In this document: positions 32,421 to 40,112 of the stretch, piece by piece
How positions within the stretch are numbered: the first letter of the stretch is position 1
Layout of the letters: every line of letters starts with the position of its first letter
DNA from: Paramicrobacterium sp051513965
GTDB taxonomy: Bacteria > Actinomycetota > Actinomycetes > Actinomycetales > Microbacteriaceae
Assembly (NCBI RefSeq): GCF_051513965.1
Contig: NZ_CP195847.1
Location: 682,001 to 746,000, forward strand
Reading direction: 5' to 3'
DNA length: 64,000 bases
The notes under the pieces: generated by a model
Told to the model about the DNA's origin: nothing
Seen by the model: only the letters and a program-made list of their open reading frames with translations
Database searches by the model: none
Program-made: the position numbers and the translations under genes

Positions 32421-32570
32421 CGGCTCAGGAGGACGGCGAAGGGCGGAGTGGCGAAAGTGCGACCCGACGACGGCTCAGGAGGACGGCGAAGGGCGGAGTG
32501 GCGAAAGTGCGACCCGACGACAGCTCAGGAGGACGGCGAAGGGCCGAGCGGCGAAAGTGCGACCGGATGA
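32421..32570. repeat. Tandem repeat, three 50-bp units
   Basis: Units at 32421-32470, 32471-32520 and 32521-32570. Units 1 and 2 are identical; unit 3 differs at a few positions. Each begins C-G/A-GCTCAGGAGGACGGCG. The array starts 6 bases after hairpin copy 2 and ends 8 bases before the stop of the WYL regulator on the opposite strand. It contains an AGGAGG in each unit but no ORF follows. Confidence 0.92.
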
Positions 32571-32578
32571 CGTTCAGA

Positions 32579-33283
32579 TCAGCGTGAAACGCGCCCGAAG
32601 TCGCTCGTGAGCCATTCCTCGATGGACCGAAACGGAAACTTTCGCGACGGGTGAGTGCCAGTCCTCGGCGATGCATGCCGGATGCGGTCAAGTCGAAACA
32701 GCCGCCAGTCATCACGAACGACATCGAACGCAACGAGATACCACCTCTCAGAACGAAGGAAGTGCTGAAACGGCTCGACGACTCTCCGTGATTCCCGCCC
32801 GTGCTGGTCGGTGTAGTCGAACTCGACACGAGCCCCACGCGCCACGGCGTCGGCCAGCACGCCGATGAGGGCCCAGTCCACCGGTGCCGGCGCCTGAATC
32901 ATGATCTGGGTCGACATCGCCGTGGCAGCTGCACGCTGCCTGAGGCTCGGTGGAAGCACCTGCTCAAGCTTCGCTCTCGTTGCAGCGACAGTTTCATCCG
33001 TGGGATCCCACGTCTCCAAGACAAGCAGTCCAGCGATGACAGCACTGATCTCGTCCTGCGAGAAGAGGAGCGGAGGAATACGGACACTCGGTTGGAGACG
33101 ATAGCCGGCGCCCGGCCCAGGTCGGGAGCGCAGGCTGTATCCGAGTTCGCGGAGACGGCGCGCATCGCGTCGTACCGTGCGCTCGCTCACCTCCAACCGG
33201 GCGCTCAATTCGGCGACCGACCACTCGCGGCCCGTCTGCAGAAGTGCGAGCAGCTGCAGCGTCCGGCTCGACGGCGATTCCAT
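32579..33283 (-). CDS. WYL-domain transcriptional regulator
   Basis: 234 aa from the ATG at 33283 (two other in-frame ATGs lie at 33292 and 33295). Residues 1-60 are an HTH_11/DeoR-like winged helix (LQLLALLQTGREWSVAELSA, then LEVSERTVRRDARRLRELGY). Residues about 130-215 form a WYL ligand-sensing domain (VEFDYTDQHGRESRRVVEPF, RSERWYLVAFDV). WYL regulators respond to small ligands or nucleic acids. It is divergent from an NmrA-like gene with an 8-bp inverted repeat between them, so it probably controls that gene and itself. Confidence 0.88.
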   Translation of the reverse strand: MESPSSRTLQLLALLQTGREWSVAELSARLEVSERTVRRDARRLRELGYSLRSRPGPGAGYRLQPSVRIPPLLFSQDEISAVIAGLLVLETWDPTDETVAATRAKLEQVLPPSLRQRAAATAMSTQIMIQAPAPVDWALIGVLADAVARGARVEFDYTDQHGRESRRVVEPFQHFLRSERWYLVAFDVVRDDWRLFRLDRIRHASPRTGTHPSRKFPFRSIEEWLTSDFGRVSR

Positions 33284-33300
33284 ACGTGACATCATCCCAA

Positions 33301-33327
33301 AGATGCGGACAGTATCAGGCCGCATCT
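33301..33327. promoter_or_regulatory. Probable operator between the WYL regulator and the NmrA-like gene
   Basis: Inverted repeat AGATGCGG (33301-33308) and CCGCATCT (33320-33327) with an 11-bp spacer, in the 83-bp divergent gap. Size and position suit binding of a dimeric WYL regulator. Confidence 0.55.
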
Positions 33328-33366
33328 GCGCGTAGCGTGGGAGGCGACACGAGCAAGGAGCACACC

Positions 33367-34254
33367 ATGCGCATCGCGGTAAGCACACCCAACGGAAACG
33401 TCGGTCGCCACGTAACACGGATGCTGGTTCAGAGCGGCGTGCGTCCCGTGCTGCTGATGCGGCATCCTGAACACCTGAGCGACGAGCTCCGCGACTACGT
33501 GGACGTCGCAGCGGCGGACTCGTGGCATCCGGACGAGGTCATCGCGGCGACGCGCGGTGTCGACGCGGTCTACTGGGTCGATCCGACACCATTCTCCGCC
33601 GATCCGCTCGGCGACTACGCGCGAGCGACCGAGGCGATCGTCGGCGCGGTGCGTGAGAACGGACTGTCGCGCGTCGTCTTCCAGAGCAGCGTCGGAGCTG
33701 AGAAGCGCGGGGGAGCGGGCGAGATCGATGGTCTGGCCTCGACCGAGGCAGCGCTTGACGAGCTGGCAGCATCGTCTGAGCGAGATCTGGACGTCTGCCA
33801 CCTTCGCTGTGGCTATTTCTTCAGCAACCTCGCGCTCGGCCTCGCCGCTCTCCGCGCTGGCGATCTCGAGACGGTTCTGCCGCTTGACCAGGGGATGCCG
33901 TGGGTCGCTCCACGAGACATCGCAGAGGTCGTCGCGCTCACCCTCCTGAGTACCGCGTGGAGTGGGCGGCGTGTGCAAGCCGTTCATGGGCCGGAGAATC
34001 TCAGCTGGGCTCACGTCGCGTCGCTGCTCACGTCCGAACTCGGTCACGACGTCACGGTGCGCCGGGTCGAAGACGATGTGATGCGCCAGCGGTATCTCGA
34101 GGCTGGACTGCCGCCTGCACTGGGCGAGGCGCTTCTCGGCATGTCGACGGGGCTGCGCGACGACTTCACTCCGGAGCAGAAGCGGTCACTCGTGTCGACC
34201 ACGCCGACGACGCTCCGCTCGTGGGTGCGTGACGAACTCATTCCTCTGCTCTGA
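33367..34254 (+). CDS. NmrA-like NAD(P)-binding protein
   Basis: 295 aa from the ATG at 33367 with a perfect AAGGAG 6 bases upstream. The Rossmann nucleotide motif is atypical at the N-terminus (AVSTPNGNVGRHVTRMLVQSG in place of GxTGxxG, keeping the glycines of NGNVGR). The remaining NmrA/atypical SDR features follow: VVFQSSVGAEKR, CHLRCGYFFSNL and WVAPRDIAEVVAL. Such proteins act as quinone or other NAD(P)H-dependent reductases, or as redox sensors. Paired with the WYL regulator. Confidence 0.8.
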   Translation: MRIAVSTPNGNVGRHVTRMLVQSGVRPVLLMRHPEHLSDELRDYVDVAAADSWHPDEVIAATRGVDAVYWVDPTPFSADPLGDYARATEAIVGAVRENGLSRVVFQSSVGAEKRGGAGEIDGLASTEAALDELAASSERDLDVCHLRCGYFFSNLALGLAALRAGDLETVLPLDQGMPWVAPRDIAEVVALTLLSTAWSGRRVQAVHGPENLSWAHVASLLTSELGHDVTVRRVEDDVMRQRYLEAGLPPALGEALLGMSTGLRDDFTPEQKRSLVSTTPTTLRSWVRDELIPLL

Positions 34255-34281
34255 GACGCGCACCTGGTTCGGTCGTCCCGT

Positions 34282-34310
34282 GCGGCGCTGACTCCGATGC
34301 CGAGCGCCGC
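34282..34310. terminator. Shared terminator hairpin
   Basis: GCGGCGCT (34282-34289) pairs with AGCGCCGC (34303-34310) around a 13-nt loop in the 64-bp gap between the convergent NmrA-like gene and nagA. It could end both transcripts. Confidence 0.5.
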
Positions 34311-34318
34311 GGCCGAGT

Positions 34319-35485
34319 TCAGTCGACGATGCTGGCCCCGGCCGCCCAGACGTGCTGAACCCCGAAGTCGGCGTTCAGCAGCACGGCGTCCGCGGGGAAC
34401 CCCGGCGCGAGCTGTCCGAGGTCGTTTCGCCCGACGGCTGCTGCCGGCACGCGGGTGAGCGCGTCGACGGCATCCTCGAGCGAGACACCGACCTCGACCA
34501 CCGCGCGACGCAGAGCATCGTTCAGCAGCAGGGTCGACCCGGCGATCGAACCGCCCTCCACGAGGCGTGCGACGCCGTCCTTCACGGTCACGTCGAGGCC
34601 GCCGAGCGTGTAGGCGCCATCAGCGGCACCCGCGGCGGCCATCGCGTCGGTGATCATCGCGACGCGACCGGGAGCCTCGCCGAACAGCATCCGCACGACG
34701 CTCGGGTGAACGTGAGTGCCGTCGTTGATGATCTCGAGGGTGACCTCGTCACGGCTGAGCGCCGCGACCACGGGGCCCGGCTTGCGGTGGTGGATGCCGT
34801 TCATCGCGTTGAACGCGTGAGTCAGGAGCGTCGCGCCGGCGTCGAATGCCTCGAGGGTCTGGTCGTAATCGGCATCCGTGTGCCCCACAGCGACCGTCAC
34901 TCCGGCCTCAGCGAAGCGCCGCACCGCGTCGAGTCCGCCGGGGAGTTCGGGAGCGAGCGTGATCTGGCAGAGCGTGCCGGCCGCGGCATCCAGCAGCTTC
35001 TCGACGTCGGCGGCAGCGGGCGGCTTGAGCAGGCTCTCGGTGTGCGCGCCCTTGCGACTCGCATCGAGGAACGGCCCTTCGAGATGCGAACCGAGAATGA
35101 GGGGGTCGGATGCCGTAATCTCGGCGATCTGCGCGACACGAGCAGCGAGATCGTCCACGGATGCCGTGACGAGGGAGAGCACCGAACGGGTCGTTCCGTG
35201 AGCGCGGTGAGCAGCCACAGCGGTGCGGATCGCCTCCGGTCCGTCGTCGAACGCGGCCGCGGCGCCGCCGTGCCCGTGGATGTCGATGAACCCGGGCGTC
35301 AGAAGCGCGCCCTCCGCGTCGATGACCTCCACCGGGGCGTCCGCACGGCTCGGCTCGGCGAGACCGCGCCAGGCGTCGCCCGCGCCGGTCGACGTGACGA
35401 CGCCCTCATCGTTCCACGCCACCCAGCCATCGGCCGTGGTGCTGCCCCCGGTCACAAGCTGCGCAGAGTGGATGATGGTCGTCAT
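34319..35485 (-). CDS. nagA: N-acetylhexosamine-6-phosphate deacetylase (NagA/AgaA)
   Basis: 388 aa amidohydrolase. It removes acetate from GlcNAc-6-P or GalNAc-6-P. Visible features are the metal-binding FIDIHGHGGAA near the N-terminus, HLEGPFL (catalytic Glu region), AVGHTDADYDQ, LLTHAFNAMNGIHHRKPG and the catalytic Asp in MITDAMAAAG. Last gene of the six-gene amino-sugar operon (transcribed leftwards), overlapping the DeoR gene by ATGA. With tagatose-type enzymes upstream, a GalNAc-6-P (AgaA) role is as likely as NagA. Confidence 0.93.
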   Translation of the reverse strand: MTTIIHSAQLVTGGSTTADGWVAWNDEGVVTSTGAGDAWRGLAEPSRADAPVEVIDAEGALLTPGFIDIHGHGGAAAAFDDGPEAIRTAVAAHRAHGTTRSVLSLVTASVDDLAARVAQIAEITASDPLILGSHLEGPFLDASRKGAHTESLLKPPAAADVEKLLDAAAGTLCQITLAPELPGGLDAVRRFAEAGVTVAVGHTDADYDQTLEAFDAGATLLTHAFNAMNGIHHRKPGPVVAALSRDEVTLEIINDGTHVHPSVVRMLFGEAPGRVAMITDAMAAAGAADGAYTLGGLDVTVKDGVARLVEGGSIAGSTLLLNDALRRAVVEVGVSLEDAVDALTRVPAAAVGRNDLGQLAPGFPADAVLLNADFGVQHVWAAGASIVD

Positions 35486-36264
35486 TCGGCAATCCTCACG
35501 TCGATGCCGCGCTCGGTGAGCTCGGCGATGCTGTCACTGGCTGCCCGGGAATCAGTGAGCAGCACGTCAAAGGTATCGAGTGACGCGATGGTTGCGAAAG
35601 CGCGGCGGCCGAGCTTCTCGGAATCGGCGACGATCACCGCACGTCGGGCACGCTCGGCCATCAGGCGGTTGACGCGCGCCTCGCCCTCGTCGTACGCCGA
35701 CGCACCCTCGATATCGACGCCGTTGACCCCGATGAACGCGATGTCGATCGCGAGGCCGCCGAGCACGGCATCCGCGAAATCTCCCGTCAGCTCATAGGAA
35801 CGCGCGTGGACGACGCCGCCCGTGACGACGACCTTGATGTGCGGGCGGAGGGCGAGCTGCGACGCGATGTTGATCGCGTTCGTGACGACCGTGATGCTGG
35901 CACCGGGTGCATCCGAGAGGTCGGAGCGCGCCGCGAGCTCACTCGCGATGGCGGTCGACGTGGTTCCGCCGCAGAGGCCGACGACGTCGCCTGGAGAGAC
36001 GAGCGCGCAGGCGGCACGCGCGATCGCAGCCTTCTCGTCGGCGCGCTGTCCGCGCTTGTAGCGCAGCGGGAGATCGTATGAGACGGAGTGCCCGACAGCT
36101 CCTCCGCGCGTGCGGGTGAGGAGATTCTGCTCGGCCAGGGTGTCGAGGTCGCGGCGAACCGTCGCGGGGGAGACATCGAGCGCGGTCACGACCTCGTCGA
36201 CGTCGAGCTGCCCGTTCTCGGCGAGCAGGTCGAGCACCGCCATCAGGCGCTCGGAGCGGTTCAT
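35482..36264 (-). CDS. DeoR-family regulator of the amino-sugar operon
   Basis: 260 aa. Residues 1-57 are the DeoR helix-turn-helix (NGQLDVDEVVTALDVSPATV, RRDLDTLAEQNLLTRTRGGA). Residues about 75-235 are the DeoRC sugar-phosphate sensor (VVGLCGGTTSTAIASEL, AFIGVNGVDIEGASAYDEGE, VIVADSEKLGRRAFATIA). Encoded inside the operon, it most likely represses it until a pathway sugar phosphate accumulates (AgaR/GlcR-like role, inferred). Confidence 0.92.
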   Translation of the reverse strand: MNRSERLMAVLDLLAENGQLDVDEVVTALDVSPATVRRDLDTLAEQNLLTRTRGGAVGHSVSYDLPLRYKRGQRADEKAAIARAACALVSPGDVVGLCGGTTSTAIASELAARSDLSDAPGASITVVTNAINIASQLALRPHIKVVVTGGVVHARSYELTGDFADAVLGGLAIDIAFIGVNGVDIEGASAYDEGEARVNRLMAERARRAVIVADSEKLGRRAFATIASLDTFDVLLTDSRAASDSIAELTERGIDVRIAE

Positions 36265-37118
36265 GGATGCGTCCCGACAACGGGCGCGAGGGCGAAGAGC
36301 CGCTGCAGACGCTCGGCCTCGGCCGAGAGCGCGTCGCGCGCCGGAGCCAGGTACTTCCGCGAATCGACGAGCGCCGGGTTCGCCCCGAGCACGTCGCGGA
36401 TGACGCCCGTGAACACGCCGTTCAGGTGCGTCGAGACGTTGATCTTCGTCATGCCGGCGCGCACCGCGAGCGTGAGCACGTCGTCGGCGACGCCGGACGA
36501 CCCGTGGAGGACGAGCGGAACATCGAGCGCCGCGTGGAGACGCGTGATGAGATCGAGGTCGAGCGCCGCCACTCGCTCGGTCATGGCGTGCGACGACCCG
36601 ACGGCGACAGCGAGCGCGTCGACGCCGGTGTGTGCGACGAACGAGACGGCCTCCTCCGGATCCGTGCGCACACCGGGGGCGTGGGCGCCGTCCTTTCCGC
36701 CGATCTCGCCGAGCTCGGCCTCCACGAACACATTCGCCGCGTGAGCGTACTCGACGACCCGTCGAGTGGCAGCGACGTTGTCTGCGTAGTCGAGTTTGGC
36801 GCCGTCGTACATGACCGAGCCGAAGCCGATGTCGATCGCCGCGCGTGTGAGGTCTTCGCTCTCGGCGTGGTCGAGGTGCAGGGCGACGCTCGCGTCGGAC
36901 TGCTCAGCGAGCGCGCGGCACGCGGCCGCGACCGGGTGTAGGCCGCCGTGGTACTTCACGCAGTTCTGCGAGATCTGCAGAACGACCGGCAGGCCGCTGC
37001 GCTCCGCGGCGGCGACGAGACCTTCGGCGGTCTCGAGGTGGATGACGTTGAACGCGGCGACGCCCGTGCCCGCGGCGACCGCGTCGTCGATGATGCGTCT
37101 GGTGGGGGTGAGGGTCAT
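36261..37118 (-). CDS. Class II aldolase, tagatose-1,6-bisphosphate type (GatY/KbaY/AgaY)
   Basis: 285 aa. It cleaves a ketose-1,6-bisphosphate into DHAP and glyceraldehyde-3-P using Zn2+. Visible metal and substrate residues are HLDHAESEDL (Zn His and catalytic Asp), FVEAELGEIGGKDG, AVAVGSSHAM (Zn His), LVLHGSSGV (Zn His) and ITKINVSTHLN-like KINVSTHLNG. The length suits GatY/KbaY rather than the longer FbaA of glycolysis. Overlaps pfkB upstream and deoR downstream by 4 bases. The operon context favours tagatose over fructose bisphosphate. Confidence 0.9.
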   Translation of the reverse strand: MTLTPTRRIIDDAVAAGTGVAAFNVIHLETAEGLVAAAERSGLPVVLQISQNCVKYHGGLHPVAAACRALAEQSDASVALHLDHAESEDLTRAAIDIGFGSVMYDGAKLDYADNVAATRRVVEYAHAANVFVEAELGEIGGKDGAHAPGVRTDPEEAVSFVAHTGVDALAVAVGSSHAMTERVAALDLDLITRLHAALDVPLVLHGSSGVADDVLTLAVRAGMTKINVSTHLNGVFTGVIRDVLGANPALVDSRKYLAPARDALSAEAERLQRLFALAPVVGTHP

Positions 37119-38041
37119 GACTGCTCCAAGGGGGTGACGGAGACCTCGGTGAGGAAGGAGGCGTGATCAGGGTGGATGCTGCCCGCCTGAGGCATCAGCA
37201 CGGCAGCCGCCGACCAGGCTACGGCCCGACGAAGCAGATCCGCGAGGTCGGGGCGCGGGTTGCGGCTGAGCGCGGCTGCGAGCGAGGCGACCGCCGCATC
37301 GCCGGCGCCGGTCGGGTTGCCCGACAGCACACGGCCGAGGTGAGCGCGAAGCACCGGAGCATCCTGATCAGCGAGGATGCCGAGCATGCCGTCCTCGCCG
37401 AGCGAGACGACGATCGTGCCCGCGCCGAGCGCCTGCAGGGCGCGAGCGCCGGCGAGGGGGTCGCTCTCGCCGGTCGTGGCCTGGAGTTCGTCTCGGTTGG
37501 GCTTGAGCAGCGTCGCTCCGGCGCGGGCGGCGCCGAGAAGCTGCTCTCCGGTCGCGTCGGCGATCGCGGGGACGCCCGCGTTGAGCGCGAGGGAGACGAA
37601 GCGGGCCGTCAGGTCATCAGGTGCTTCGGGCGGGCAGCTGCCGGAGACGACGAGGCACGTCGCCCGGGGCAGCCGGGAGCTCACGACATCGTGGAGCTCA
37701 GTCCACACGGTGTCGGGCTGCGGGGTGCCGGACTCGTTGAAGATCGTCGTGACGCCCGTCTCGGTCTCGACGAACGCGGTTGAGCGACGGAGCCGCTCGA
37801 ACGTGCCGACGAGGGAATGCGGAACCCCGCCGAGGTCGTCGCTGAAGGAGCGCTCGGCCGCGCTCACGGGCGCGATCGCGACGGCATCCTCACCCTGATC
37901 GGTGAGCACGCGCGCGACGTTGATGCCTTTGCCGCCCGCGCGCTCAGCCGCCGGCGCGACGCGGTGCGTATCGCCGGGGTGAACACGGTCGAGCGTCACA
38001 GTCGCGTCGAGCGCGGGGTTCGGGGTGATGGTGATGATCAT
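37115..38041 (-). CDS. PfkB-family sugar-phosphate kinase (tagatose-6-phosphate or 1-phosphofructokinase type)
   Basis: 308 aa. PfkB signatures: AGGKGINVARVLTDQG near residue 37 and the C-terminal LSGNPTGAGDAAVASLAAAL with the anion-hole GAGD. The N-terminal ITITPNPALDATVTLDRVHP is typical of the LacC/FruK branch, which phosphorylates tagatose-6-P or fructose-1-P. Between an aldolase and a ROK kinase in an amino-sugar operon, tagatose-6-P is the likely substrate. Confidence 0.9.
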   Translation of the reverse strand: MIITITPNPALDATVTLDRVHPGDTHRVAPAAERAGGKGINVARVLTDQGEDAVAIAPVSAAERSFSDDLGGVPHSLVGTFERLRRSTAFVETETGVTTIFNESGTPQPDTVWTELHDVVSSRLPRATCLVVSGSCPPEAPDDLTARFVSLALNAGVPAIADATGEQLLGAARAGATLLKPNRDELQATTGESDPLAGARALQALGAGTIVVSLGEDGMLGILADQDAPVLRAHLGRVLSGNPTGAGDAAVASLAAALSRNPRPDLADLLRRAVAWSAAAVLMPQAGSIHPDHASFLTEVSVTPLEQS

Positions 38042-38970
38042 TTCGCCTCCGCGGCGGCCCGGGCGCGGATCGCCGCGCCCACGAGGCCTGCATTCTCACC
38101 GATGCTCGCGTGCATGAGCATCGGACGTCGATGGAAGGTGAGGTGGCCGTACAGGCGCTCCTGCACCGGGTCGAACAGGGCGTCGCCCGCTTGCGCGAGT
38201 CCGCCGCCGAGCACGATGACCTCGGGGGCCAGCAGTGCCGTGGCCTGAGAGAGCGCGAGCGCGAGCGCGTCGACCGCTGAGGTCCAGATGACCTCGGCAT
38301 CCTCATCGCCCGTCTGCGCGCGCTCGAGCACCTCGCGTGCTCCGGGCACGTCGGAACCGGTCAGACGGTTGTAGCGTCGCGCGATGGATGCGGCGGACGA
38401 GATCGCTTCGAGGCATCCTCGACCCCCGCACGCGCAGGGCTCGCCACCCGGCATCACGACCGAATGCCCCAGCTCGCCCGCATAGCCGTTGCCGGCGTAC
38501 GGGCGGCCGTCGATGAAGATCGCCGCCGCGATGCCCGTGCCGATCGTGACGATCATGGCGTTGCCGTAGACCGACGACGGCCCGAGGAGATACTCGGCCT
38601 CACCCGCGGCGCGCACGTCGTGAGTGAACGAGGCGGGGAGCCCGAACTGCTTCTCGGTGAGCTCGCGGAACGGCACGTTCTCCCAATTGAGGTTCTCGGA
38701 GTAGAGCCCGATGCCCCGCTCATCGTCGACCACGCCGGGGGCGACGAGTCCGACGGCCTCCGGCACGATCGAAGGATGCCGCTCACGGAGCGAGCGGCCA
38801 AGGCGCCCGATCTCCGCGAGAACGGCATCTTCTGTGTGCTCGGCCCGCACTGGGGTGGGCGTCCGCTGGATGCCGACGAGTGTCCCATCGGCATCCACCA
38901 GCGCGGATTTCAGATCGGTGCCGCCCACGTCGAAGGCGAGCACCGGGGTGCCCTTTCCGAGTTCGCTCAT
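38038..38970 (-). CDS. ROK-family sugar kinase (probable N-acetylhexosamine kinase)
   Basis: 310 aa. The ATP-binding motif AFDVGGTDLKSALVDADGT is at the N-terminus. Further motifs are GTGIAAAIFIDGR, the zinc motif GEPCACGGRGCLEAISS and VIVLGGGLAQAG. ROK kinases of this type phosphorylate glucose, GlcNAc, ManNAc or GalNAc at C6. No PTS genes are near, so import as free sugar followed by this kinase fits. Overlaps the upstream SIS gene and downstream pfkB by ATGA. Confidence 0.9.
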   Translation of the reverse strand: MSELGKGTPVLAFDVGGTDLKSALVDADGTLVGIQRTPTPVRAEHTEDAVLAEIGRLGRSLRERHPSIVPEAVGLVAPGVVDDERGIGLYSENLNWENVPFRELTEKQFGLPASFTHDVRAAGEAEYLLGPSSVYGNAMIVTIGTGIAAAIFIDGRPYAGNGYAGELGHSVVMPGGEPCACGGRGCLEAISSAASIARRYNRLTGSDVPGAREVLERAQTGDEDAEVIWTSAVDALALALSQATALLAPEVIVLGGGLAQAGDALFDPVQERLYGHLTFHRRPMLMHASIGENAGLVGAAIRARAAAEAK

Positions 38971-39854
38971 GCGTCCAGGATGACGGATCGCGTGAGGTTT
39001 CGCGGCGTGTCCGGGTTGAGTCCCTGGTTGAGGGCGCGCTGCAGCGCGACGCGCTGGGCGCGGACGAGGTCGGCCAGCGGGTCGATGTCAGCGTCTTCGA
39101 AGTGCGCGCCTGCCGCGGTGACACTGGCGGCGAGACCCTCCGGTGCGGGACCGAACATCCAGCTGACGCGGTTCGGCGCGGCGATCGAGATGGGGCCGTG
39201 GCGGTACTCCATCGCGGCATACGACTCGGTCCACGACTGCGAGGCCTCGCGCATCTTGAGAGCTGCCTCGTGGGCGAGGCCGATCGCCCAGCCGCGGCCG
39301 AGGAAGGAGAACTGCTCGGCCGTCAGGAGCTCGTCGGGGAGCTCTTCGTTGAGGATGCTCTCAGTGTCGGAGATCTGCTTGGACACGTCTGTGCCCGTCG
39401 AGTGGCGGAAGAACGTGAGTGCCGTCGTGGCGAAGCGCGTCTGCACGACCGACTTCTCGTCGGCGTAGGGGAATGCGATGACCTCGTCGACCATGTTCAC
39501 GATCGGGGTGTCGGTGTCGCCGATGACGGCGATCGTGCGGGTGGAGTCGCCCAGGTTCTCGAGGAGTTCGAGCACCTCGGTGGTCGTTCCGGAGCGGGTG
39601 AGCGCGATGACCGCGTCGTAGTCGCGATCGACGAAGGCCTCGCTCGCGGCATACGCATCGGTGATGCCCAGACCCGCGCGCTCACGGAGAGTCGCGTATG
39701 ACTGAGCCATGAACCAGGAGGTTCCGCAGCCGACGACCGCGACGCGCTGGCCCTCCGTGGGAAGCTTGGCTTCGTCGCCCTGCGCGATCGCGCGGGCCCA
39801 CACCTCGGGCTGGCTGGCAAGTTCTTGGGCCATGAAGGCGCCGGCGTCTGACAT
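38967..39854 (-). CDS. agaS: SIS-domain sugar isomerase/deaminase (AgaS-like)
   Basis: 295 aa from the ATG at 39854 with a GAGAGGA ribosome binding site; the frame extends to 39905 but that part is AT-rich leader. Two SIS domains are present: VAVVGCGTSWFMAQSYATLR, ALTRSGTTTEVLELLENLG, then FLGRGWAIGLAHEAALKMRE and EYRHGPI. This matches AgaS/GlmS-like aldose-ketose isomerases that deaminate galactosamine-6-P to tagatose-6-P (or GlcN-6-P). First gene of the six-gene operon; the regulatory region lies immediately upstream. Confidence 0.85.
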   Translation of the reverse strand: MSDAGAFMAQELASQPEVWARAIAQGDEAKLPTEGQRVAVVGCGTSWFMAQSYATLRERAGLGITDAYAASEAFVDRDYDAVIALTRSGTTTEVLELLENLGDSTRTIAVIGDTDTPIVNMVDEVIAFPYADEKSVVQTRFATTALTFFRHSTGTDVSKQISDTESILNEELPDELLTAEQFSFLGRGWAIGLAHEAALKMREASQSWTESYAAMEYRHGPISIAAPNRVSWMFGPAPEGLAASVTAAGAHFEDADIDPLADLVRAQRVALQRALNQGLNPDTPRNLTRSVILDA

Positions 39855-40112
39855 GACACGTCCTCTCAATTTTGCTTGAAATTGATTATTGCATAGCTCA
39901 AACAATCACGTTCAATCAGTTTATCGCGATTTCGGTCGTTTTTCGATGATGGTCTTCTGCGCTCCAGGAAACTGTTCTGGTGAGGCTGCTCGTCGCGGTG
40001 CACCGCGTGCAGCTCGCAAATGCCTCGAATCGTTTGCGCATTGAATCGATTCATGTTTCACTGGAAAGCGCTTGCTCGCGCATGCGGGAGATCAGCGACG
40101 ATGGGAGATCGA
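39855..40112. promoter_or_regulatory. Divergent regulatory region of the amino-sugar operon and MHS permease
   Basis: The part near agaS is AT-rich with repeated TTGAAAT/TTCAATC-type and CAATCA words (39868-39921), suitable for a DeoR-family repressor. The part near the permease has a perfect palindrome TGAATCGATTCA (40042-40053) and a LacI-type TGGAAAGCGCTTGC (40062-40075, core AAGCGCTT). Thus two kinds of operator appear in one gap. The permease ribosome binding site GGGAGA precedes the ATG at 40113. Confidence 0.5.

Noticed and set aside
32217..32570. CRISPR array
   Set aside because: The repeats are directly tandem with no unique spacers, and there are no cas genes.
34319..39854. PTS-dependent amino-sugar operon
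   Set aside because: No EIIA, EIIB, EIIC or EIID gene is present; a ROK kinase occupies that role.
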